From assembly GCA_035495315.1 (NCBI GenBank), contig DATJGF010000079.1, forward strand, positions 1 to 64,000: a stretch of DNA of 64,000 nucleotides, in the 5' to 3' direction. The position numbers were made by a program, and so were the translations under genes. Under the pieces are notes generated by a model. The model saw nothing but the letters and a program-made list of their open reading frames with translations, had not been told where the DNA came from and ran no database searches. Below, in pieces: positions 43,513 to 53,257 of the stretch. Numbering within the stretch: position 1 is the stretch's first letter; every line of letters begins with the position of its first letter. The DNA is from DATJGF01 sp035495315. Its GTDB lineage: Bacteria > Verrucomicrobiota > Verrucomicrobiia > Limisphaerales > UBA8199.

Positions 43513-44265
43513 ATGCAATTCGAATTTCCGTTCCGTTTGATCTGTTTGACCTCTAAGCGTGCTCAGGGGTCACACGAGGAATGGCTCCGAGTGGGTGGCC
43601 GAAAGGTTCGTTTGCACCTGGTCTCCAACCATCGAGCCCGCCGCTACATCTTGCGTCTGCAGAACGATGGAACGGCTCGGGTAACCATTCCGCGGCGAGG
43701 CTCGGCAAAGGAAGCTGCCCGGTTTGCTGCGAGCAATGTGCAGTGGCTTGAGAAACAGCTGTTACGCCAGGCACGTGAGTCAGATCCATGCGTTTGTTGG
43801 CAGGCTGGAACGGAAATCCTGTTTCGCGGCGATTCTGTTCCTCTCGAAGCGGGAGTGAACGGCGAGAGTGGCCTTATTCGATTTGGGGATCAGGTTGTTC
43901 GCTTGAGAGATCCGGCCGGCGACGTGAGGCCTCAAGTGGAAAATCACCTGCGAGCACTGGCAACGTACGAGTTGGCCACTAGAACTGCCGAGTTGGCGAC
44001 GCGGCACGCAATTCCTATCCGACGCGTCACTGTCGGCAACCAGCGTTCCCGCTGGGGTTCCTGTTCGCGACACGGCACGATTTCTCTTAATTGGCGCCTC
44101 GTGCAGGTGTCTCCTTTTGTGCGCGATTACATCATCCTCCACGAATTGGCGCATGTGAAAGAGATGAACCACTCGCGCCGTTTTTGGCGCGAAGTGGAGC
44201 GATTATGTCCGGAGTACCGCCAGGCTGAACAGTGGCTGAAGCTGCACTCGGCGATACTGAGATAA
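43513..44265 (+). CDS. YgjP-like/SprT-type zinc metallopeptidase
   Basis: From ATG 43513 the product is 250 aa. The N-terminal third is a small beta-domain (RKVRLHLVSNHRARRYILRL), and the second half has the M48/YgjP-like core with IILHELAHVKEMNHSRRFW, whose HELAH is the zinc-binding HExxH and whose second His lies in the NHS part, plus the following VERLCPEY Glu. The family (DUF45) has not been tied to a single substrate; it is cytoplasmic. The start 43471 is a TTG in front of a repeat and was not chosen. The gene for an LptF/G-like permease follows 52 bp later. Confidence 0.85.
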   Translation: MQFEFPFRLICLTSKRAQGSHEEWLRVGGRKVRLHLVSNHRARRYILRLQNDGTARVTIPRRGSAKEAARFAASNVQWLEKQLLRQARESDPCVCWQAGTEILFRGDSVPLEAGVNGESGLIRFGDQVVRLRDPAGDVRPQVENHLRALATYELATRTAELATRHAIPIRRVTVGNQRSRWGSCSRHGTISLNWRLVQVSPFVRDYIILHELAHVKEMNHSRRFWREVERLCPEYRQAEQWLKLHSAILR

Positions 44266-44317
44266 CGCCGGTTTTAGGTTGCAGTTTGGTGGCAAGCTGC
44301 CGACGATTCTCCGACTC

Positions 44318-45487
44318 GTGAAGACCTTGCACAGGTATCTGACACGGCAAATCGTGGTCTCGCTGACCATGACCGTGTTGGTGTTTACGTTCGTCCTCCT
44401 GCTTGGCAACGCGCTTAAGGACATTCTCCAAATGCTGGTCAGTGGTCAGGTCGGATTAAGTGTCGTGGCCAGCGCGGCGGGGCTGTTAATCCCCTTCGTT
44501 TGGGTCTTCGCTCTGCCGATGGGGATGTTAACCGCCACCCTGCTGATTTTTGGCCGCTTCAGTGCCGACCAGGAATTGACGGCGGCTCGCGCCGGCGGCA
44601 TCAGTCTGCTCTCGCTGACCAGCCCAATCTTTTTGCTGAGCCTGTTCTTGTGCGTCGTCAGTGCCTTGCTGAACATGGAAATCGGCCCGCGTTGCCGTGT
44701 CGCTTACACGACTCTCTTTTTTAATTTGCGGGCGGGAATCACCAGCGCGCAATTGCCCGAAGGTCACTTCATCAAAAACTTTCCCGGTTATATTTTCTTT
44801 GTAGGCAAAAACAATCGAAAAGGCGATTTGCAGGACGTCATTGTTCTAGCAGTTAAAAATGAGACCAATATCGACTGGGGTGTGCGCGCCGCGCGCGGGC
44901 GCGTGGATATTGACACCGCCAATCGCAAGCTGAATCTGACCCTTTCTGATGTAAAGAGTCTCCCCTTGGGCGAGCGTGACACGCTGGGTAGCTATGAGGA
45001 AGTGCCTCTGCAATTGGATCTTGAACCGGCTCAACGGGCGCCGCAGAAACCTAAAGTCGATGACATGACTTTCGCCCAGCTTCGCCAGGAATTGCACGAA
45101 TTGGAACAGCTCAGCAATCTGCCAATTTCAGGTACCAACTTAACTGCGGCGCAATTGCGGGCGAGGAATCGTGAGTGGCAGCAGCAGCGCAAAGATCTCA
45201 TGGCACCGGTGCTGTTCCAGATCCATCGACAGGTAGCCTACTCCTTCGCCTGTTTCGGCTTCACCTTGGTGGGGATTCCCCTCGGGATTCGAGTTCACCG
45301 GCGCGAGACGACCGTCGGTATTGCAGTTGCCCTTGGACTAGTCGCGGTCTATTACAGCTTCATCTATATCGCGCAAGGATTGCAATCGCGTCCGGAGCTG
45401 GCCTCGTATCTGATCGTTTGGGTGCCGAATTTCCTGTTCCAGGCGGTCGGTTCGGTTCTGCTGTGGCGCGCCAATCGCGGGGTGTAA
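44318..45487 (+). CDS. LptF/LptG-family (YjgP/YjgQ) lipopolysaccharide export permease
   Basis: The 389-aa product (GTG 44318) has the six transmembrane segments of the YjgP/YjgQ family. The N-terminal pair is YLTRQIVVSLTMTVLVFTFV and LIPFVWVFALPMGMLTATLL, followed by RAGGISLLSLTSP and a periplasmic beta-jellyroll region (about residues 115-235). The C-terminal helices include FACFGFTLVGIPLGIRVHR and GIAVALGLVAVYYSFIYIAQ. LptF and LptG form the inner-membrane core of the LPS transporter with LptB. I cannot say which of the two it is. Its presence argues for a diderm cell. A TTG at 44279 would lengthen the protein. The end faces a palindromic array that may end the transcript. Confidence 0.85.
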   Translation: MKTLHRYLTRQIVVSLTMTVLVFTFVLLLGNALKDILQMLVSGQVGLSVVASAAGLLIPFVWVFALPMGMLTATLLIFGRFSADQELTAARAGGISLLSLTSPIFLLSLFLCVVSALLNMEIGPRCRVAYTTLFFNLRAGITSAQLPEGHFIKNFPGYIFFVGKNNRKGDLQDVIVLAVKNETNIDWGVRAARGRVDIDTANRKLNLTLSDVKSLPLGERDTLGSYEEVPLQLDLEPAQRAPQKPKVDDMTFAQLRQELHELEQLSNLPISGTNLTAAQLRARNREWQQQRKDLMAPVLFQIHRQVAYSFACFGFTLVGIPLGIRVHRRETTVGIAVALGLVAVYYSFIYIAQGLQSRPELASYLIVWVPNFLFQAVGSVLLWRANRGV

Positions 45488-45496
45488 CTTTGGAGT

Positions 45497-45635
45497 GGTT
45501 AAAACGTTAAGACGTTAAAAGCGTTAGAACGTTAGAAACGTTAGGACGGCAGAAAGACTTAGTTGGGGAAAGGGAGCTCACGCAAGCGTTCACGTTTTAA
45601 CTCTTTAACGTTTTACGCTCTAATGTTTCAACGCC
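45497..45635. repeat. AACGTTA-type array between convergent genes
   Basis: Bases 45498-45545 contain five variants of AACGTTA or CGTTAG separated by 7-12 bases, and the inverse GTTTTAACTCTTTAACGTTTTACG lies at 45594-45617. The two blocks can fold on each other around a 40-base middle. It occupies the space between the permease and the minus-strand SDR gene and touches the latter's stop codon, so it could serve as a bidirectional terminator. Confidence 0.7.
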
Positions 45636-46431
45636 GCCTATACACTTTGTGAATCGCGGCCTGGTCGACGGGCTTGACCAACAGCTCATCGATATCAACG
45701 TGCGCAGGGCGTTTAGCGATCCATACCAGGATCTCGGCGATATCTTCCGCGGTGAGCGGTTGCATCCCTTCATAGACCTTCTTGGCCCGAGCCATATCGC
45801 CTTTGAACCGGACCACGGAGAATTCGGTTTCAGCCAAGCCGGGATCGACAGTGCTGACCCGGATCCCCGTTCCGCTTAGCTCGAGGCGAAGGGCGCGAGT
45901 GATCTGTAGTTCACCGGCTTTCGCCGCACAATAGGCAGCCCCGCCTTCGTAAGCGACATGCCCGGCAATCGAACCGATGTTGATGATCGAGCTTCCCGGG
46001 TTGCCTTGCAACAACGGGAGCGCGGCGCGAGTCATCCGCAGCAGCCCAAGCACGTTGCTCTGCATCATGGTTTCCCAGTCATTATCCTTGGCCTCGGCCA
46101 CCGTCTCTATGCCATGTGCCCCGCCCGCGTTGTTAAGCAGCACGTCGAGCTTGGCGCCGGCTGTGATTACGCCCTTGGCCCACTGGACAAACTCTTCAAC
46201 GCTCTTGGTCTGTGCCACGTCGAGTGCGTGGAAATGTGCCGTTTTGGCGCCGAGTTCTTTTGCTCGTCCGGCGACCTGCTGGAGACGGTCGGTTCTGCGG
46301 GCGCCCAACAGAAGATTTGAGCCTTCGGCGGCAAAGGCTAAAGCTGCAGCCGCGCCGAACCCACTCGAAGCGCCGGTGATGAGTACCCATTTGCCATCGA
46401 GCTTTGTTTCACGGTTTGCGTATTCCTTCAT
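45628..46431 (-). CDS. Short-chain dehydrogenase/reductase (classical SDR)
   Basis: The 267-aa product has the NAD(P)-binding TGASSGFGAAAALAFAAEG motif, NNAGGAH, the catalytic Ser in IINIGSIAGHVAYEGG, and YCAAK (Tyr and Lys). The core sequence resembles YdfG-type hydroxy acid dehydrogenases (VSTVDPGLAETEFSVVRF), and the ARRTDRL end of beta-2 suggests NADP use. The substrate is unknown. The gene begins one base after the stop of the zinc-ribbon protein gene on the minus strand, so the two are probably co-transcribed. Its stop codon lies within the palindromic array. Confidence 0.9.
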   Translation of the reverse strand: MKEYANRETKLDGKWVLITGASSGFGAAAALAFAAEGSNLLLGARRTDRLQQVAGRAKELGAKTAHFHALDVAQTKSVEEFVQWAKGVITAGAKLDVLLNNAGGAHGIETVAEAKDNDWETMMQSNVLGLLRMTRAALPLLQGNPGSSIINIGSIAGHVAYEGGAAYCAAKAGELQITRALRLELSGTGIRVSTVDPGLAETEFSVVRFKGDMARAKKVYEGMQPLTAEDIAEILVWIAKRPAHVDIDELLVKPVDQAAIHKVYRRR

Positions 46432-46432
46432 A

Positions 46433-46897
46433 TCATTTCAATCTAGCCTCGAGGTTCTCGAGACTTTTCCGCGCGTCGTTCCCCGCGGGGGTGCTGGCGA
46501 ATCTTTCCGCGATCGATTTATAGGCGGCTGCGGCGTCCTGGATACGGCCTTGCGCTTCCAGGTGAGTGGCGGCTTCAAGCTCGTCATACCCTGCATTCTC
46601 GACGCGGGGCGGCCGCCGCCCGCCAAGCAACCCCTGAAATAACTGCACCGCCCCGAATGCGATCGCGCCCCAGGCAAGTACGTAAGTTCCGCCCGATTTG
46701 GCGGCGCTGTAAGTGACCCCGGTTACTAGCAGTCCCCCCAGCAGCCACAAGGTGCCGGTGATAATGCGCTTTCTGGCCAGCGGCGAATATGTCGGAGCGG
46801 TCTGCGGGTCAGGCGTTGTTGCCAGGGCCATGCCGCAACCCGCGCAAACCTCAGCCTGGTCAGGATTCTCTTTGCCGCAATATGAACACTTCGCCAT
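46433..46897 (-). CDS. Zinc-ribbon membrane protein with a helical tail
   Basis: The 154-aa protein begins with a zinc ribbon (MAKCSYCGKENPDQAEVCAG, four Cys), followed by a polar linker, two hydrophobic segments (ITGTLWLLGGLLVTGVTYSA and LAWGAIAFGAVQLFQGLLGG), and a short C-terminal helical part that resembles a TPR (EAQGRIQDAAAAYKSIAER). The ribbon is probably cytoplasmic and the tail too. I do not recognise a function. Its TGA is one base from the ATG of the SDR gene. Confidence 0.7.
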   Translation of the reverse strand: MAKCSYCGKENPDQAEVCAGCGMALATTPDPQTAPTYSPLARKRIITGTLWLLGGLLVTGVTYSAAKSGGTYVLAWGAIAFGAVQLFQGLLGGRRPPRVENAGYDELEAATHLEAQGRIQDAAAAYKSIAERFASTPAGNDARKSLENLEARLK

Positions 46898-47044
46898 AAT
46901 CAGCTCCGGGATTCAGTGAACTCCAATCTTCCGGGCGGTCGCGGTTATTCTTAACCAAACGCGCCGCAGAGTCCAACTAAACGAGAATTCTGCGCCGTCT
47001 TTCCAGTTGCGGGAAAGGCCTGCAGCGAGGTTTAATCCGCTCTT

Positions 47045-49423
47045 ATGAAGTGTTTTGGTTTGTTGCGGACCACAGTCATGCCTCCAGCTGTGGTTGCCAT
47101 CGTGATCAGCCAATATGTTGGCGCGGCAACGTTCGCCGAACCCGCTGCTGAAGCAGAATTCCGCGCAGAAAAACTGAAAGCGATGGACGCGGCTATCCTG
47201 CAAACCATAGCCGACAAGGGCTGCCCAGGAGGGGTCTTATGGCTCGAACATCACGGGATGAGCTACCACAAAGCGTATGGTAATCGCGCCGTCGTTCCAG
47301 CGAACGAGCTGATGACGGAAGACACGATCTTCGATTTGGCGTCCCTGACCAAGGTAGTCGCGTGTACGCCGGCAGTGATGTTGTTGATCGAGCGCGGAGA
47401 ATTAGACCTCGATGCCCCTGTTTCCAAGTACATCCCGGAATTCTCCGCACAAGGGAAAGAGGACATCACGGTCAAACAGCTGATGGTGCATCTGTCGGGC
47501 TTGCGCGGCGATATCGAGACGCAGAGCGACTGGCACGGCCGGGAAGTGGCGATCCAAAAGGCTTGCCAGGAGAAGTTGGTTACCTCGCCTGGAACGGCAT
47601 TTCGTTACAGCGATATCAATTTCTTTCTTCTGGGTGAAATCGTTCAGCGGCTCAGCAAAACTCCGCTCGAAGAATTTGTCGCGCACGAGATTTACCAGCC
47701 TTTGAAGATGGTCGATACGAGTTACCTGCCGCCGAATTCCAAACTTGATCGCATTGCACCCACGGAAGTCGTCAACGGCAAACCCTGGCGCGGTATTGTC
47801 CATGATCCGACCGCGCGCCACATGGGTGGTGTCGCGGGCCATGCCGGATTGTTCAGCACTGCGGCGGATCTCGCGCGGTATGCCCGTATGCTGCTCAATG
47901 GAGGCGAACTTGATGGTGTCCGTATTTTCAAACCCGAGACCGTCGTCCTGATGACGCGTGTTCAAACCCCGGAAACAGTCCGGTCGCGACGCGGGCTCGG
48001 CTGGGATATCGACTCGGGTTATAGTGGTTTGCGAGGTAACCTCTTTCCGCTGGGGTCGTATGGCCACACGGGTTGGACCGGGACCTCGATCTGGATCGAT
48101 CCTTTTTCGCAGAGTTTCATTATTTTTCTGTCGAATCGCAATCACCCTGACGAAAGCGGGAGTGTCGGAGCGCTGCGAGCTGAGTTGGGCACTTTAGCGG
48201 CCGAGGCTATTCCCGATTTTAATTTCGCTTATGTTCCTGGGGCATTGTCTCCGGTAAAAGAAACCGACAACTCAGCGCGCGCGATCCGAAAGACGGTGCA
48301 ACTCAACACTCGTGAAGGCATCGATGTGCTGAAGCAACAACATTTCGGGGCACTCAAGGGACTGCGCGTCGGTCTCATCACGAATCATACCGGACACGAC
48401 CGCCAGCGTAATTCCACAATTGATCTGCTGAAACAGGCGCCCGGTGTGCAATTGCTGGCGCTGTTCAGCCCGGAGCACGGAATCCGCGGCGCGATGGATG
48501 AGCCGGTCGGAGATACCACCGACGAAAAAACGGGGCTGCCTGTCTACAGTCTTTACGGAGCATCGTTGAAACCAAAACCACAGCAACTGACGAACCTCGA
48601 TGCGCTGGTATTCGACATTCAGGACGTCGGTTGCCGGTTTTATACCTACACCGCCACCATGGCGTTGGCGATGGAAGCCGCCGCTGAAAGCCAAAAGAAG
48701 TATTTCGTGCTCGACCGAGTTAATCCAATAAACGGCACTGCGGTGGAAGGTCCCGTACTGCAAGGGGACCCGACTTTTGTCGCGTTCCATGCCGTCCCGC
48801 TGCGTTATGGAATGACGATAGGTGAGCTTGCGCGGATGTTTAAGTCCGAGCGCCACTGTGACGTCGATCTGACCGTCATTCCGCTCGAGAACTGGCGTAG
48901 AGATGTCTGGTTCGATCAAACCGGTCTGCCCTGGTCCAATCCGTCACCAAACATACGGAATCTGACCGAGGCGACGCTCTATCCTGGCATAGGTCTGTTA
49001 GAAACCGCCCTTTCGGTGGGGCGCGGCACCGATACTCCGTTTGAACTGATCGGCGCTCCTTACATTGACGAACTGAAGCTCGCCGAAGAACTCAACAACA
49101 CAGGACTTCCAGGCGTACGCTTCGTTCCCGTCCAGTTTACTCCCACCTACAGTGTGCATAAAAGCGAGCTTTGCCACGGGGTTTACATCATGCTGGTGGA
49201 TCGCGACTCCTGTAATGTTGTCGATGTCGCCCTGCAGATTGCCAAAATTCTCTATCGCCTGTACCCCGAGCATTTCCAGCCCGAAAAACTGGAGCGTCTG
49301 CTGCGGCATCCCCCAACCTTGGCAGCAATAAAAGCAGATAAATCACTGGAAGAAATCCGCGCCACCTGGAAGGAGGATGTGGATAGGTTTGGCAAGTGCA
49401 GGGCCAGGTATCTGCTCTATTGA
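47045..49423 (+). CDS. Serine hydrolase fused to a DUF1343 (NamZ-type) domain
   Basis: The 792-aa product has an export segment (VVAIVISQYVGAATFA). Residues of about 50-400 form a class C beta-lactamase-type serine hydrolase with SLTKVVACT (SxxK nucleophile), YSDIN (the YxN-type Tyr) and GHTGWTG (the KTG-like motif). Residues of about 420-792 match DUF1343, the fold of NamZ exo-beta-N-acetylmuramidases, with the conserved LLALFSPEHGIRG and FDIQDVGCRFYTYTATMALA. A single polypeptide thus combines two peptidoglycan-directed units, with a likely role in cleaving muramyl-containing fragments during wall recycling or in predation. Which bond the hydrolase cuts is not known. The fusion itself is clear, as the frame is continuous. 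Confidence 0.85.
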   Translation: MKCFGLLRTTVMPPAVVAIVISQYVGAATFAEPAAEAEFRAEKLKAMDAAILQTIADKGCPGGVLWLEHHGMSYHKAYGNRAVVPANELMTEDTIFDLASLTKVVACTPAVMLLIERGELDLDAPVSKYIPEFSAQGKEDITVKQLMVHLSGLRGDIETQSDWHGREVAIQKACQEKLVTSPGTAFRYSDINFFLLGEIVQRLSKTPLEEFVAHEIYQPLKMVDTSYLPPNSKLDRIAPTEVVNGKPWRGIVHDPTARHMGGVAGHAGLFSTAADLARYARMLLNGGELDGVRIFKPETVVLMTRVQTPETVRSRRGLGWDIDSGYSGLRGNLFPLGSYGHTGWTGTSIWIDPFSQSFIIFLSNRNHPDESGSVGALRAELGTLAAEAIPDFNFAYVPGALSPVKETDNSARAIRKTVQLNTREGIDVLKQQHFGALKGLRVGLITNHTGHDRQRNSTIDLLKQAPGVQLLALFSPEHGIRGAMDEPVGDTTDEKTGLPVYSLYGASLKPKPQQLTNLDALVFDIQDVGCRFYTYTATMALAMEAAAESQKKYFVLDRVNPINGTAVEGPVLQGDPTFVAFHAVPLRYGMTIGELARMFKSERHCDVDLTVIPLENWRRDVWFDQTGLPWSNPSPNIRNLTEATLYPGIGLLETALSVGRGTDTPFELIGAPYIDELKLAEELNNTGLPGVRFVPVQFTPTYSVHKSELCHGVYIMLVDRDSCNVVDVALQIAKILYRLYPEHFQPEKLERLLRHPPTLAAIKADKSLEEIRATWKEDVDRFGKCRARYLLY

Positions 49424-49484
49424 AACCGGATCGCCAAAGCTGGGAAGCGCTAACGATTGACATAGGCAGGTACTCTGTTTTGCT

Positions 49485-52400
49485 TTGGAGGTGAACTGGG
49501 CTCATTCGCTTGTTACGGCTGGTTTACTCTTGGTGAGCCTTTGCTCTCGGGGTGCAGCTGCCTTGACCTGGTCCGAGGGGGCGGGTTTTCGGAGCGCCGT
49601 GATTCAACCGGCGAGCGGACGCGGCCCCGGCTTCACACTAATGGATCCGAAGGAGACTGGGATTTGGTTCACCAACGTGCTGCAAGGCGAGGCCTACGCA
49701 ACCAACGCAGTGGCTCATAACGGGGCTGGGGTCGCAATCGGCGACGTCGACGGTGATGGGTGGCAGGATATTTATCTATGCACTTTGCAGGGGCGCAATC
49801 GGCTCTACCGCAATTTGGGTAATTGGCATTTTGAAGAAATCGATCCCGGTGAAGCCGCCTGTCTGGGCCAATTCTCAACCGGCGCCACTTTCGCGGACGT
49901 GGACGGCGACGGCGATTTGGACCTCCTGGTCAACGGAATTGCGGCCGGGACGAGGCTTTTCCTCAATGACGGCAAGGGGAGGTTTACTGAACTCAAGGAC
50001 TCGGGCCTGTCCCGCAGCGCCTCGGCCACTTCCCTGGCACTGGCGGACATCGATGGGGACGGTGATCTGGACCTTTACTGCACCCATTATATCGATGAGA
50101 TGCACTTGTTCGATCCGACCACTCGTTTTTCGTTAATGAAACGGGACGGACGCTGGGTTGTGTTAAAGGTCAACGACCAGCTTACGACTTTGCCGCGCCT
50201 CAAAGATCGATTTGAAGCTCTGCCGGATGGACGCGTGCGAGAACTGCCGGAGGTAGACGGACTCTACCGCAATGATGGGCATGGTCATTTCACTGCGATT
50301 CAATTCGAGCCGGGTGTCTTCTCCGATGAGGAAGGCAAGCCGATTCCGCCTTTTCGTGATTGGGGGTTATCGGCGATGTTTCGTGACCTCAACGGCGATG
50401 GAGCGCCTGATCTCTACGTGTGCAACGACAATGTCTCCCCCGATCGAATCTGGATCAACTCCGGAAAAGGGACCTTCCGCCTCATTGATCCACTCAGTTT
50501 CCGCCACACCAGCCGCTCGTCGATGGGCATTGATTTTGCCGATATCGATCGCGATGGACACGATGACCTGATCGTCGTCGACATGCTTGCCCGCGAGCAC
50601 TCCAAGCGAATGACGCAACTTGTTAAAGACGTTCCCGATCCAAATGAGCGTGAAAGGGTGGATGCCAGGCCACAGTACAATCGAAACACTTTGTTCTTCG
50701 GGAGAGGCGACGGCACTTACGCCGAGGCGGCTCTCATGGCAGGAGTCGCCGCCACGGATTGGAGTTGGTGCCCGATTTTTTTGGACGTTGACCTCGATGG
50801 CTATGAAGACCTGCTGATTAGCAATGGATTTGAGTCCGACGTTATGGACCAGGACCGCAAGGATGAGCTCCGCAATCCTCAACACCGTTTAACCCAAAAG
50901 GAATTGCGGCGCACACTGGAATTGTATCCCCGCTGGCATACGGCGAATGCCGCTTTTCGCAACCGCCATGATGGCACGTTTGAACCAATGAGCCAGCAAT
51001 GGGGTTTCGATCAAATAGGAACGTCCCAGGGTATGGCGCTGGGGGATTTGGATAATGACGGAGATATGGACCTGGTTGTAAATAATCTTAACCAGGTGGT
51101 TAGTCTCTACCGAAATAACGCAGCCGCCGGTCGCATCGCCGTGCGTTTAAAAGGCCTGCCGCCGAATAACCAGGGCATCGGCGCGCGCATCCGGTTGGTG
51201 GGTGGTGCAATTACCCAAAGCCAGGAGATGATTTGCGGCGGACGTTACCTGTCGGGCGATCAGGCCATGCGTGTGTTTGCGGCGGATCCGGATTCCAGCA
51301 AGCCGATGCGATTGGAAGTCAAATGGAGGAATGGAACTCTGAGCACGATTACGAACGTCCAGGCCAATCGCATTTATGAGGTGGACCAGTCTGGTGCGGT
51401 TGCCGAAGCCTCAATCGCCACAAACAAGAACACAGAGCCGAAGCCATTTTTTAAGGATGTGAGTTCCCTGGTCGGCCATGTGCACCAGGAGGATGCATTG
51501 GACGATTGGTCACAGCAACCCTCGTTGCCCCGCCGATTAAGCCGCCTGGGACCCGGAGTCGCCTGGTACGACGTTGATGGGGATGGCTGGGAGGACCTGA
51601 TCCTGGCGGCTGCCAAAGGTGGCAAACTGGCCGTGTACCGCAACGAGAAGGGATTGGGCTTTCACCGCCTCGAAGGCGCTCCTGTGGCTGATTCGGATCA
51701 AGGGGCGGTATTAGGCTGGTCCGATGCCACGGGAAAACGGAGTCTGTTTGTCGCCGTTTCGAACTTCGGGATGAAGTCCGAATCAGATAGCGAACTTGCA
51801 ATCTATTCCCCAACCAACCTGGCAGCGCCACGCCTCTTGTCCGCCGGAAAGGCGAGCTTGGGGCCCATAGCTTTGGCCGATATCGATGGAGACGGCGACC
51901 TTGACTTGTTCGTCGGCGGACGATTCCGTCCTGGCCGATACCCTGAGCCAGTCTCATCGTCGCTGTGGCTCAACGATCATGACGAATTCCGCGTGTCGCC
52001 ACCCGGCACCCAACCCTTTGAATCGATTGGCCTGGTCAGCGGGGCAACTTTCGCCGACCTGGATGGTGACGGTTGGCCCGATCTAGCGCTCGCTCTTGAA
52101 TGGGGGCCGGTCCGCGTTTTTCGAAATAACCACGGAAAATTCGAGGAGATGACCTCGGAATGGAAGTTCGGGGGCGGGACCGGATGGTGGACTAGCATCA
52201 CAGCCGGGGATTTTGACGGTGACGGCAGGCTGGACCTGGCAGTCGGAAACTGGGGGCGAAACTCCAGCTACGAGCTTCACGCGGGCCAAAAACTAGGCGT
52301 ATTTTATGGCGACTGGAATCAGGACGGAAAAACCGCTCTCATCGAAGCCTGGGAAGGAGAAACCAATTGGTTCCCAGTGCACAACCGGGCCTGGCTTGCT

Positions 52401-53186
52401 ACAACGCTCCCGGAACTGGCCAATCACTTCCTTACGCATCAGGCTTTTGCCCGGGCGACCATTCCGGATATTCTTGGGACGCATTTCCCAAAAGCCCAAA
52501 AGCTTGAAACTACCGAGCTACGGTCCGGGATATTCCTCAATCGCGGCTCGCATTTCGAATGGGTGCCGTTCCCGCGCGAAGCACAGCTTGCGCCCGTGTT
52601 TTCCGTGAATGTCGGCGATTTCGATGGGGATGGGATCGAGGATCTCTTCCTCAGCCAGAATTTCTTCAGTGCGGTTCCAGAAAATACGGCGCAAGAAGCA
52701 TTTTCCCGGGATGACAGCGGACGGGGCTTGTGGTTGCGCGGCCGAGGCGACGGCACCTTCACGGCGATAGATGGAAATGTGATTGGCATTAAGGTATATG
52801 GCGAACAAAGAGGCGCGGCGCTGGCGGATTTTAACCACGACGGTCGCATCGATGTGGTAGTATCGCAGAACAACGGTTCAACTAGATTGTTTGTTAACGA
52901 ACGGGCCAAGCGAGGCTTGCGTGTCACGTTGCATGGTGAGCCAGGAAATCGCGACGCGGTGGGAGCTCAAATTCGCCTCCGCTATGCCGACGGCCGCTTG
53001 GGACCGTGCCGTAGTATCTCGGCCGGGACCGGTTATTGGTCCCAGGACGCGACAACGCAAGTCCTCGGTTGCGCAGAACCGCCCATTGGGCTCTGGATTC
53101 GTTGGCCCGGCGGCACAGAACAAGTCGTTCCACTTGAAAAGGATCTCTGGGATGTGAATGTTGAGTTTAGAACTGACTCCAAGTAA
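49485..53186 (+). CDS. Double-length FG-GAP/ASPIC-UnbV (CRTAC1-type) protein, copy 2
   Basis: The 1,233-aa product (TTG start at 49485; GTG 49491 is the alternative) has a signal segment (LVTAGLLLVSLCSRGAAALT). It repeats the two-half plan seen at 28147-31923: FG-GAP blades with calcium loops (GDVDGDGWQDIYLC; DVDGDGDLDLLVNGI; GDLDNDGDMDLVVNN), an ASPIC/UnbV domain at about 562-635 (GIGARIRLVGGAITQ), more blades, and another ASPIC/UnbV at the C-terminus (AVGAQIRLRYADGRLGPC). It is likely exported and calcium-binding. A single-length paralogue begins 71 bp downstream on the same strand. The short distance suggests co-transcription. Confidence 0.88.
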   Translation: MEVNWAHSLVTAGLLLVSLCSRGAAALTWSEGAGFRSAVIQPASGRGPGFTLMDPKETGIWFTNVLQGEAYATNAVAHNGAGVAIGDVDGDGWQDIYLCTLQGRNRLYRNLGNWHFEEIDPGEAACLGQFSTGATFADVDGDGDLDLLVNGIAAGTRLFLNDGKGRFTELKDSGLSRSASATSLALADIDGDGDLDLYCTHYIDEMHLFDPTTRFSLMKRDGRWVVLKVNDQLTTLPRLKDRFEALPDGRVRELPEVDGLYRNDGHGHFTAIQFEPGVFSDEEGKPIPPFRDWGLSAMFRDLNGDGAPDLYVCNDNVSPDRIWINSGKGTFRLIDPLSFRHTSRSSMGIDFADIDRDGHDDLIVVDMLAREHSKRMTQLVKDVPDPNERERVDARPQYNRNTLFFGRGDGTYAEAALMAGVAATDWSWCPIFLDVDLDGYEDLLISNGFESDVMDQDRKDELRNPQHRLTQKELRRTLELYPRWHTANAAFRNRHDGTFEPMSQQWGFDQIGTSQGMALGDLDNDGDMDLVVNNLNQVVSLYRNNAAAGRIAVRLKGLPPNNQGIGARIRLVGGAITQSQEMICGGRYLSGDQAMRVFAADPDSSKPMRLEVKWRNGTLSTITNVQANRIYEVDQSGAVAEASIATNKNTEPKPFFKDVSSLVGHVHQEDALDDWSQQPSLPRRLSRLGPGVAWYDVDGDGWEDLILAAAKGGKLAVYRNEKGLGFHRLEGAPVADSDQGAVLGWSDATGKRSLFVAVSNFGMKSESDSELAIYSPTNLAAPRLLSAGKASLGPIALADIDGDGDLDLFVGGRFRPGRYPEPVSSSLWLNDHDEFRVSPPGTQPFESIGLVSGATFADLDGDGWPDLALALEWGPVRVFRNNHGKFEEMTSEWKFGGGTGWWTSITAGDFDGDGRLDLAVGNWGRNSSYELHAGQKLGVFYGDWNQDGKTALIEAWEGETNWFPVHNRAWLATTLPELANHFLTHQAFARATIPDILGTHFPKAQKLETTELRSGIFLNRGSHFEWVPFPREAQLAPVFSVNVGDFDGDGIEDLFLSQNFFSAVPENTAQEAFSRDDSGRGLWLRGRGDGTFTAIDGNVIGIKVYGEQRGAALADFNHDGRIDVVVSQNNGSTRLFVNERAKRGLRVTLHGEPGNRDAVGAQIRLRYADGRLGPCRSISAGTGYWSQDATTQVLGCAEPPIGLWIRWPGGTEQVVPLEKDLWDVNVEFRTDSK

Positions 53187-53257
53187 ATCCCCTGGCAAAA
53201 GATGTGCGCGCTGGGGATTACGAAGGGCCCAAGTGGTTTTCTGCCGCGCCTCTGATT

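Noticed and set aside
45497..45635. Possible CRISPR array from regular short repeats
   Set aside because: Units are only about 7 bp, unevenly spaced, and form an inverted structure. No cas genes are near.
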